DNA of 19,452 nt from SZUA-229 sp041589175. Lineage in GTDB: Bacteria > Pseudomonadota > Gammaproteobacteria > SZUA-229. A program made the position numbers and the translations under genes. Positions within the stretch are counted from its first letter, which is position 1, and the number at the start of each line of letters is the position of its first letter. Location: assembly GCA_041589175.1 (NCBI GenBank), contig JBFHWF010000045.1, forward strand, positions 1 through 19,452. The letters run 5' to 3'. Shown piece after piece: positions 13,694-19,452 of the stretch. The notes beneath the pieces are model-generated. The model did not search any database, was not told the DNA's origin, and saw only the letters and a program-made list of their open reading frames with translations.

Positions 13694-15313
13694 TTATTTT
13701 TCAGCTTCGATGCGGCGAGTAATGACCCACTGTTGGGCAATCGACAGGAGATTGTTAACCACCCAGTACAGTACCAGACCTGCCGGGAACCACAGGAAGA
13801 ACAGGGTAAACACGATCGGCATATACTGGAAGATCTTCTGCTGTACCGGATCGACCGGTGCCGGATTCAACTTCTGCTGAATATACATGGAAGCACCCAT
13901 GATGATCGGCAGAATATAATATGGATCCTGTACCGACAGGTTCTGAATCCACAGGGCAAACGGTGCATTCCGCATTTCCACCGATTCCAGTAGCACCCAG
14001 TAGAGGGCGATAAATACAGGTATCTGTATCAATATCGGGAAGCAGCCACCCAGCGGATTGATTTTTTCCTCTTTATAGAGCTTCATCATCTCCGCAGACA
14101 TACGCTGGCGATCATCCCCATAACGTTCTTTCAGAGTTTGCAGACGGGGTGTGATCTTGCGCATTTTTGCCATCGATCGATAACCGGCCTCCGAAAGCTT
14201 GTAGAACACGGCCTTGATGGTAATCGTCAGGAATATGATCGCCCAGCCCCAGTTATCGAACATGGCATGGAACTGTTTGAGTAACCAGAACAGTGGCTTG
14301 GACAGGATTGTCAGCACACCATAGTCAACCGTGAGTTCTAGACCAGGTGCAATTTCCTCGAGACGGTCCTGCAATTTAGGACCAACAACCAGGCGGCTGT
14401 GGAATTCTGCCGGTGCATCCGCCGTTGCTTTAAGCGCAGGTGAACGCATACCCAGAATATACCGATTACTACTGGGGTGTGATGCATAGGTGTAGTTCGT
14501 CTGCTGCTGATCTGGCACCCAGGAGGACAGGAAGTAGTGCTCGATCATCGCAATCCAGCCACCTTTCATATCCGATTTGAACGTCTGCTCAGCGATATCA
14601 TCAAAATCCAGCTTTTCGTATTTGATTTCGTCGTTAAATACCACGCCACCCACATAGGTCGGAATCATCATCGACTGGGCACTCTGGTAAGAACGAACCA
14701 GCTGACGGTATTCGGAACCTGCCCAGTCTGCTGCCTGTACGATGTGGTTTACATCAATTACATAGCTATCACGTTTAAAGGTGAAAGCCTTGGTCACCTT
14801 GACGCCTTCCTTTTCCCAGAACAACTCGACTTTTAACTCATCCGCACCTTCTTCGAGGCGATACTCCGTTTTTTCGGCTCGATACACATCTTTATGATTG
14901 GGTGCTGGTTGAGCGGATGACACCAGGCCGGACTGTGCGGTGTGGTAAAGACTTTCCTGGGTGGAGAACAGTCGGAACGACTTATCCATCTCATCGGCAC
15001 TTTTTGCATATTTGCGTAAATCCAGCTGAACCACGGTACCACCCTGGGTATCGATCAACAGGTCCATAACATCGGTCACAACTCGCACTGTCTGGCGGGT
15101 GGCTGGTTCTTCCGTAGCAGCCGGCATTCCCGATACGTTCACCTGTGGAATATCTGCAGGCGGTAAAGCTGCATCCGGGGTATCTGCTGCTGTCGTTGTT
15201 TCAACGACTTCGGTTTCTACTGGCTTAGGGCCATAATCCTTCTGCCACTCCTGATACAGAAGAAACAGTGTAAAGAAAAAGGCGATATATAAAATGGTGC
15301 GTTGATTTTCCAT
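13694..15313 (-). CDS. yidC: YidC, membrane protein insertase (Oxa1 family)
   Basis: YidC inserts and folds inner-membrane proteins, alone or with SecYEG. The 539-aa protein has the gammaproteobacterial layout: an N-terminal membrane anchor (about 7-20), a large periplasmic beta-domain (about 25-345), then the conserved five-helix insertase core. Core markers are ITIKAVFYKLSEAGYRSMAKM, which puts a lysine (Lys367) at the hydrophilic-groove position held by Arg366 in E. coli. The cytoplasmic hairpin YKEEKINPLGGCFPILIQIP and the final FPAGLVLYWVVNNLLSIAQQW are also present. Lys for Arg is common in this class and keeps the positive charge. The gene is downstream of yidD by 38 bases and ends at a strong terminator. 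Confidence 0.98.
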   Translation of the reverse strand: MENQRTILYIAFFFTLFLLYQEWQKDYGPKPVETEVVETTTAADTPDAALPPADIPQVNVSGMPAATEEPATRQTVRVVTDVMDLLIDTQGGTVVQLDLRKYAKSADEMDKSFRLFSTQESLYHTAQSGLVSSAQPAPNHKDVYRAEKTEYRLEEGADELKVELFWEKEGVKVTKAFTFKRDSYVIDVNHIVQAADWAGSEYRQLVRSYQSAQSMMIPTYVGGVVFNDEIKYEKLDFDDIAEQTFKSDMKGGWIAMIEHYFLSSWVPDQQQTNYTYASHPSSNRYILGMRSPALKATADAPAEFHSRLVVGPKLQDRLEEIAPGLELTVDYGVLTILSKPLFWLLKQFHAMFDNWGWAIIFLTITIKAVFYKLSEAGYRSMAKMRKITPRLQTLKERYGDDRQRMSAEMMKLYKEEKINPLGGCFPILIQIPVFIALYWVLLESVEMRNAPFALWIQNLSVQDPYYILPIIMGASMYIQQKLNPAPVDPVQQKIFQYMPIVFTLFFLWFPAGLVLYWVVNNLLSIAQQWVITRRIEAEK

Positions 15314-15351
15314 TATGACGTCTTTATTGGTTTAACGCGTATTGCGTCGTA

Positions 15352-15627
15352 TTAGTGTTTATGGCCCGATTTTGTCTGTTCATTATGACAGCAGTGAGTT
15401 TCTACCGAGTGCTCGTCACCTGGCACCGGGTCATAACCCCCTTCATGCCAGGGATGACAACGGCCCACCCGTCGTATCGCCATCCAGCCACCGCGCAATA
15501 TACCAAATCGCGACACGGCTTCAACTGCGTAATGGGAGCAGCTCGGTGTATATCTGCAGCTGGGGGGCAGGTATGGGCTAATGGCATACTGATAGAAACG
15601 GATTAATCCAATAATGATTTTTCGCAT
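15352..15627 (-). CDS. yidD: YidD, membrane protein insertion efficiency factor
   Basis: YidD is a small peripheral inner-membrane protein that helps YidC-dependent insertion. The family motifs are all seen: RFYQYAISPYLPPSCRYTPSCSHYAVEA near the N-terminus with its paired cysteines, GGWMAIRRVGRCHPW in the middle, and GGYDPVP. The 91-aa product overlaps the 3' end of rnpA by 25 bases, as in E. coli where the two genes are coupled. After the conserved part it has an unusual tail, DEHSVETHCCHNEQTKSGHKH, with five histidines and two adjacent cysteines; the tail is variable in the family. Its stop lies 38 bases before yidC. Confidence 0.96.
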   Translation of the reverse strand: MRKIIIGLIRFYQYAISPYLPPSCRYTPSCSHYAVEAVSRFGILRGGWMAIRRVGRCHPWHEGGYDPVPGDEHSVETHCCHNEQTKSGHKH

Positions 15628-15995
15628 TGTTTCTTCAGCCTGTGCCAGTGTTGCTTCAGGGATTGTGTAATCTGCCGATTATCTGCATGCCGGGTTACGG
15701 GTTTGGCCATAACTACCAGGTCTATCGCAGGTAGATGTGCATGGTTAAGCCTGAAGCTTTCCCGGATTAAGCGCTTGATGCGATTCCGGTCGACTGCCCG
15801 ACGGGCATTTTTCTTGGAAATCGCCAGACCCAGGCGGGCATAGCCAATTTCATTCGGTGCTGCCAGCAAAGTGAGCAGGCGGTCACTTGAGCGTATCGGT
15901 TTTTTAAAAACCCGACTATATTCAGCGGGTTTTAGCAGGCGTACATGTCCTGGAAAGCCAGCCGAGGGTAAGCCCTTTGAATTCGCTTTATCCAA
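15603..15995 (-). CDS. rnpA: RnpA, RNase P protein component (TTG start)
   Basis: This is the protein subunit of RNase P, which helps the catalytic RNA cleave 5' leaders from pre-tRNA. The signature RAVDRNRIKRLIRESFR, preceded by LGLAISKKNA, is diagnostic, and RLLKPAEYSRVF is the typical N-terminal helix. The only supportable start in this frame is TTG at 15995: an in-frame TAA lies five codons upstream (16010-16008) and the nearby ATG at 16000 is in another frame. AGGG six bases before the TTG supports it. The product is 130 aa. It overlaps yidD at its 3' end and follows rpmH by 101 bases, where I see no terminator. Confidence 0.94.
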   Translation of the reverse strand: MDKANSKGLPSAGFPGHVRLLKPAEYSRVFKKPIRSSDRLLTLLAAPNEIGYARLGLAISKKNARRAVDRNRIKRLIRESFRLNHAHLPAIDLVVMAKPVTRHADNRQITQSLKQHWHRLKKQCEKSLLD

Positions 15996-16096
15996 GACAT
16001 GCCCTGCTTACTGCCAAAAGGCGCCACCTGTTACCGAGACGCCAATGTCAATTCGATTAGCACACTGCCAATCAAATCTGACAGTTAATGGTTTGC

Positions 16097-16231
16097 TTAT
16101 GCAGACAGACGTGCTCTACCCTTGGCACGACGGGCTTTTAATACCTTACGTCCACCAACAGTACGACTGCGAGCACGGAAACCATGTGTACGAGCACGCT
16201 TAATGCGGCTTGGTTGAAAGGTTCTTTTCAT
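16097..16231 (-). CDS. rpmH: Ribosomal protein L34
   Basis: L34 is a very basic 44-residue protein of the large ribosomal subunit. The minus strand from ATG 16231 reads MKRTFQPSRIKRARTHGFR, then VGGRKVLKARRAKGRARLSA and TAA, which is essentially the universal L34 sequence. It is the first gene of the rpmH-rnpA-yidD-yidC unit, with a near-consensus promoter about 45 bases upstream. A longer reading frame on the plus strand across this region has no protein character and is ignored. Confidence 0.98.
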   Translation of the reverse strand: MKRTFQPSRIKRARTHGFRARSRTVGGRKVLKARRAKGRARLSA

Positions 16232-16274
16232 CGATCCGGACCTTAGTTATTCATCACAAAATTTTGGGGCGTGT

Positions 16275-16304
16275 ATTCTAATCTTAGGGAGGTCTTTGAG
16301 TCAA
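16275..16304 (-). promoter_or_regulatory. Predicted sigma-70 promoter of rpmH
   Basis: On the minus strand TTGACT (16304-16299) and TAGAAT (16280-16275) are separated by 18 bases. Each differs from consensus by one base. This is the strongest promoter-like sequence in the window and fits the expected high expression of L34. Confidence 0.75.
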
Positions 16305-16625
16305 AGATAAATTCATCTGTGGTGGAATTTTATCCAGTTTATGTTTTCACACACCCTAATTCTGCCAGGCTGACGATCTGCTGTTGAGTATCCGCTTCCT
16401 TGCATATACCCTGCTGTGTCTGATTTTCGCCTCGATGAGTACTATTCGACAACACTAGCCATCGATACTCGCCGTGGCTTTAGTTAGTAATAGATATTCC
16501 CTGTGGATAAATTGCGGGGTAAAATCAGGGCTCACCTTTTCAAAACTGCCTGAATCCTATTCTACAGTCGCCAACCCACGGGGTGTGGCAGAGGTGTTTT
16601 ATTGAGTGCTTATGGGGATAAATGC
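16305..16625 (+). promoter_or_regulatory. dnaA upstream region with DnaA boxes, possible part of oriC
   Basis: The rpmH-dnaA gap is about 390 bases without a gene. It holds one perfect DnaA box, TGTGGATAA at 16502-16510. Weaker copies are TTATCCAGT at 16330-16338 (two mismatches) and TGGGGATAA at 16613-16621 (one mismatch). TTGAGT at 16384-16389 could be a -35, but no convincing -10 follows at 17 bases. In Pseudomonas the equivalent interval has origin activity. Here the box count is low, so autoregulation of dnaA is at least as likely. Confidence 0.55.
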
Positions 16626-18017
16626 GTGTCGACAGCCTTGTGGGATCAGTGTCTTCAACGTCTGGAGCAGGAGCTTTCTGACCAGCAGCTAAATACCTGG
16701 ATACGACCATTACAAACGGAAGAGTCGTCGGATCAGCTGTGCCTGTTTGCACCTAATAGTTTTGTAAAAGACTGGGTAAAACAACACTTTTTACAGCAGA
16801 TAACGGCTATTTGCCAACAAATAGATACCGATCGGCAAATTTCAGTTAAGCTCGATGTCGGCAGTAGTCGTAAAAAAACGGCTTCGGCAAAGTCAGTTAT
16901 TCAAGCTGTTGCCCAGGCAACGCAGCCACCACCAGCTCCCAGTGAACCTTCGGCCATTCCACCTCCAGTCGCAGAAGCTGCGAATTCCGTCAAACTGGAT
17001 AGCTATCTGAATATTGGCTTTACCTTTGATAACTTTATCGAGGGTAAGAGTAACCAGCTGGCCAAGGCAGCATCTTTACAGGTTGTGGAAAACCCCGCTG
17101 GATCATATAACCCACTTTTCCTGTATGGCGGTGTCGGACTGGGTAAAACGCACCTGATGCATGCGGTAGGTAACCAGATACTCGCCAATAAACCGGATGC
17201 CCGTATTGTCTATCTGCACTCCGAGCGATTTGTTTCCCATATGATCAAGGCGCTACAGCACAATAGCATCGATGAATTCAAACAGTTTTACCGTTCACTG
17301 GACGTCCTGTTAATCGATGATATCCAGTTTTTCGCTGGCAAAGAGCGCTCTCAGGAGGAGTTTTTTCACACCTTCAATGCCCTGCTGGAAGGTGGTCGTC
17401 AGATTATTCTTACCTGTGACCGCTATCCCAAGGAAATCGAAGGCCTTGAAGAGCGCCTGAAATCCCGTTTTGGCTGGGGTTTACCCGTCTGTATTGAACC
17501 ACCTGAGCTGGAAACCCGTGTTGCGATTCTGCATAAGAAAGCCGAAGAATTTGGTCTGGCATTACCGAATGAAGTCGCCTTTTTTATCGCCAAACGAATC
17601 CGCTCCAATATCAGAGAACTGGAAGGCTCCCTGCGTCGAGTCATGGCGACAGCGAATTTTACAGGCAAACCCGTTACGCTTGAGTTTGCCAAGGAAACCC
17701 TGCGTGACCTGATTGCGTTACACGACCGCCTGGTTACTATTGAAAACATTCAGAAAACAGTAGCGGAGTATTACAAGATCCGTATTTCCGATCTGCACTC
17801 AAACAGTCGAAGTCGAAGTATCACTCGTCCTCGTCAGATTGCGATGGCCCTGTCGAAAGAGCTGACCAATCATAGTCTGCCAGAAATCGGCAATGCCTTT
17901 GGGGGGCGCGATCATACTACGGTACTACACGGTTGCCGTAAGGTAGCCGAGCTACGAGAATCTGATAGCAAAATTGATGAAGATTACACCAACCTGCTAC
18001 GCATACTGAGTAATTAG
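16626..18017 (+). CDS. dnaA: DnaA, chromosomal replication initiator
   Basis: DnaA binds origin boxes, oligomerises with ATP and melts the DNA. The N-terminal DnaB/DiaA-binding domain starts STALWDQCLQRLEQEL. A proline-rich linker (about 95-120) precedes the AAA+ domain, with Walker A GGVGLGKT at 168-175, Walker B LLIDDIQF near 228-235, and sensor motif ILTCDRYPKEI. The C-terminal helix-turn-helix carries GGRDHTTVLH at 426-435, the DnaA-box-reading signature. GTG 16626 is chosen because it makes the N-terminus match E. coli, which also starts with GTG followed by Ser, and GGGG lies eight bases upstream. An upstream in-frame TTG at 16602 has a good GAGGTG site five bases before it and would add eight residues. 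Length 463 aa is normal (E. coli 467). Confidence 0.97.
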   Translation: MSTALWDQCLQRLEQELSDQQLNTWIRPLQTEESSDQLCLFAPNSFVKDWVKQHFLQQITAICQQIDTDRQISVKLDVGSSRKKTASAKSVIQAVAQATQPPPAPSEPSAIPPPVAEAANSVKLDSYLNIGFTFDNFIEGKSNQLAKAASLQVVENPAGSYNPLFLYGGVGLGKTHLMHAVGNQILANKPDARIVYLHSERFVSHMIKALQHNSIDEFKQFYRSLDVLLIDDIQFFAGKERSQEEFFHTFNALLEGGRQIILTCDRYPKEIEGLEERLKSRFGWGLPVCIEPPELETRVAILHKKAEEFGLALPNEVAFFIAKRIRSNIRELEGSLRRVMATANFTGKPVTLEFAKETLRDLIALHDRLVTIENIQKTVAEYYKIRISDLHSNSRSRSITRPRQIAMALSKELTNHSLPEIGNAFGGRDHTTVLHGCRKVAELRESDSKIDEDYTNLLRILSN

Positions 18018-18253
18018 CAGGTTCGCATAAGCTGTGGATAAGTCAGGTATACAGCACTGGATAACTCAGGGGTCTAAAGTTATCCACATACTGTCTACAG
18101 TTTACCGGGTGTTTACACAGGCCTTTTAAGGCCCTTATATCACTAGTTAAGTTATTGATATATAAACTAAAATTTACACTTATCCACAGATAGGTGCGGG
18201 CTTAATAACTACTATTAAATATATATACATATATATAATTATTAGGATACAGC
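18018..18253 (+). other. dnaA-dnaN intergenic region, candidate oriC with DnaA boxes and AT-rich unwinding stretch
   Basis: Three perfect DnaA boxes are present: TGTGGATAA at 18033-18041 (minus orientation), TTATCCACA at 18080-18088 and 18180-18188 (plus). A weaker copy is ACTGGATAA at 18056-18064. From 18134 onwards the DNA is strongly AT-rich, ending in an almost pure AT stretch (18213-18244, with ATATATATACATATATATA), a good candidate for unwinding. GGCCTT-TT-AAGGCC at 18120-18133 forms a small palindrome. No Dam site (GATC) is present, unlike the E. coli origin. The dnaN promoter must also lie here; TTGATA at 18155-18160 is the best -35-like element and would put the -10 on the last DnaA box. 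Confidence 0.65.
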
Positions 18254-19354
18254 ATGAAATTGAAAATCCAGCGGGATGACTTACTGACTCCCCTTCAACA
18301 GGTTATCGGTGCAGTTGAGAAACGGCAGACACTACCAGCATTATCAAATGTCCTGGTTAAATCCTTCGATAATCATTTCACTCTGACGGCAACTGATCTT
18401 GAAATAGAGCTTGTCGCCACAGTTAATCAAATGATGGATGATGCGGGTGAAATAACACTGCCTGCTCGTAAGTTACTGGATATTTGTAAAGCCCTTCCAG
18501 GGGAGGCTGATATCACCATTGATGTTAATGGTGATAAAGCGCTTATCAAGTCTGGCCGTAGTCGCTTCAGCTTGAGCACCCTGCCTGCCAGTGATTTTCC
18601 AGCGTTGGAAGATATTAGTAGTGTTTATGAGTTTGATGTTAGCCAGGCAACTCTCAAGCAGCTGATCGATAAAACTGCTTTCGCCATGGCACAACAGGAT
18701 GTTCGTTATTACTTAAATGGCCTGATGCTGGAAGTTGGTTCGGGTATTCTTCGTACCGTCGCTACTGACGGACATCGCCTGTCGTATTGCGAAAAGCCTA
18801 TAGACACTGAGCTGGTTGATAACAAGCAGGTGATTATTCCACGCAAAGGTGTGATGGAGTTACATCGCCTGTTATCAGATACCGATGATATGGTTCATGT
18901 GATACTGGGTAACAATCACATCCAGTGTAATCTTGGTGATCAGCGTTTCACCTCAAAGCTCATCGATGGACGCTTTCCAGATTACAAACGGGTTATGCCT
19001 GAGGCTTCTGGTAACAACCTGGTTGTGAATCGTGATGACCTAAAACAGGCACTGGTCAGAGCATCTATTCTTTCCAATGAAAAATACCGTGGTATTCGCA
19101 TTATTATGGATAATAATTTACTGCGTTTACAGGCTCAGAATCCAGACCAGGAAGAGGCAGATGTCGAGCTTGAAATTCATTACGAAGGTCAACCCATCGA
19201 GATGGGTATCAATGTGAATTATATGATTGATGTGCTCAATACATCATCTCAGGAAACTGTGCAGGGGTTCATTAAGGATGCTAATAGTAGCTGCCTGCTG
19301 ACTTTCCCGGATGAACCAGATGCTAAATACGTCATTATGCCGATGCGCCTGTAG
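18254..19354 (+). CDS. dnaN: DnaN, DNA polymerase III sliding clamp (beta subunit)
   Basis: The clamp is a ring-shaped dimer that tethers DNA polymerase III and other partners to DNA. The 366-aa protein matches the family length and has its three repeated domains. Recognisable segments are MKLKIQRDDLLTPLQQVIGAVEKR at the start, LTATDLEIEL, VATDGHRLSY, and the C-terminal YVIMPMRL, whose M-P-M-R-L end lines the partner-binding pocket. ATG 18254 follows AGGA by six bases. The gene follows dnaA by 236 bases and precedes recF by 26, the classic dnaA-dnaN-recF order. Confidence 0.99.
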   Translation: MKLKIQRDDLLTPLQQVIGAVEKRQTLPALSNVLVKSFDNHFTLTATDLEIELVATVNQMMDDAGEITLPARKLLDICKALPGEADITIDVNGDKALIKSGRSRFSLSTLPASDFPALEDISSVYEFDVSQATLKQLIDKTAFAMAQQDVRYYLNGLMLEVGSGILRTVATDGHRLSYCEKPIDTELVDNKQVIIPRKGVMELHRLLSDTDDMVHVILGNNHIQCNLGDQRFTSKLIDGRFPDYKRVMPEASGNNLVVNRDDLKQALVRASILSNEKYRGIRIIMDNNLLRLQAQNPDQEEADVELEIHYEGQPIEMGINVNYMIDVLNTSSQETVQGFIKDANSSCLLTFPDEPDAKYVIMPMRL

Positions 19355-19380
19355 CATCTCAGAACCTGTTATTATCAGAT

Positions 19381-19452
19381 ATGGGCCTCAAAAGCCTTCA
19401 TATTCAGCATTTTAGAAATATCAGTTCTGCACAACTCAAGTTTGATGCAGAA
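19381..19452 (+). CDS. recF: RecF, N-terminal fragment (runs off the window)
   Basis: The last 72 bases encode 24 residues beginning MGLKSLHIQHFRNISSAQL, which matches the start of RecF (E. coli MSLTRLLIRDFRNI). RecF is an SMC-like ATPase that helps load RecA at gaps; its Walker A lies just beyond the window. ATG 19381 is 26 bases after the dnaN stop with only a weak ribosome site, which fits translation from the dnaN message. Confidence 0.9.
   Translation, partial: MGLKSLHIQHFRNISSAQLKFDAE

Noticed and set aside
15871..16203. A 110-codon plus-strand reading frame across rpmH and rnpA
   Set aside because: It is the antisense shadow of two certain genes and has no protein-family character.
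18213..18244. AT dinucleotide run as a microsatellite or mobile-element footprint
   Set aside because: It is short and interrupted, sits next to DnaA boxes before dnaN, and is better explained as an unwinding or promoter region.
1..19452. CRISPR array, insertion sequence, integrase or attachment site, tRNA genes
   Set aside because: No regularly spaced repeats, transposase or integrase motifs, or cloverleaf-like sequences were found by eye on either strand.

Overview
The window is the replication-origin neighbourhood of a gammaproteobacterial chromosome. The diagnostic block is mnmE, yidC, yidD, rnpA and rpmH on the minus strand, diverging from dnaA, dnaN and recF on the plus strand. MnmG, OxyR, SelD, YidC and DnaA all resemble their Escherichia coli counterparts closely; conserved cysteines of MnmG (47, 277) and OxyR (199, 208) even keep the E. 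coli numbering. The species cannot be named. A Prx/Grx fusion next to a reductase with glutathione-amide-reductase-like residues, plus a VPLPA-CTERM protein, would fit a Chromatiales-like or related aquatic lineage, but that is inference.

Layout. 1-1624 (-): mnmG, cut at its C-terminus by the window edge. 1710-4994: a peroxide-defence cassette, with oxyR (-) divergent from a peroxiredoxin-glutaredoxin fusion and a glutathione(-amide) reductase (+). The oxyR/prx intergenic region holds a near-consensus OxyR operator, and the cassette ends in a strong terminator. 5077-6246 (-): a YbaN family membrane protein followed by a TSUP (TauE/SafE) permease. 6361-7924 (+): a small TPR protein and a GAF-GGDEF diguanylate cyclase. 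8020-10201 (+): selD and mnmH/selU, one base apart. 10255-11054 (-): a VPLPA-CTERM exported protein whose signal peptide is out of frame. 11302-11577 (+): a small membrane protein with a strong terminator. 11765-13596 (-): mnmE and a coupled small exported protein. 13694-16231 (-): yidC, yidD, rnpA and rpmH (rpmH is only 44 codons). 16626-19452 (+): dnaA, dnaN and the first 24 codons of recF.

How the genes work together. In many gammaproteobacteria mnmG and mnmE lie close together; here about 10.6 kb separates them. That interval includes selD-mnmH, whose product works on the same tRNA wobble uridine (U34) that MnmE and MnmG modify. OxyR, Prx/Grx and the reductase form a self-contained pathway that senses peroxide, reduces it with a glutathione-type thiol, and regenerates the thiol from a nicotinamide cofactor. 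Residues in the reductase suggest NADH rather than NADPH, and glutathione amide rather than glutathione. The origin probably lies in the rpmH-dnaA and/or dnaA-dnaN intergenic regions, which carry DnaA boxes; the second also has a very AT-rich stretch.

I saw no mobile element, CRISPR array, tRNA or rRNA. Nothing here is convincingly a wholly new system. The most rewarding points are the predicted glutathione-amide cassette with its operator, the wobble-uridine gene neighbourhood, and the frameshifted exported protein.
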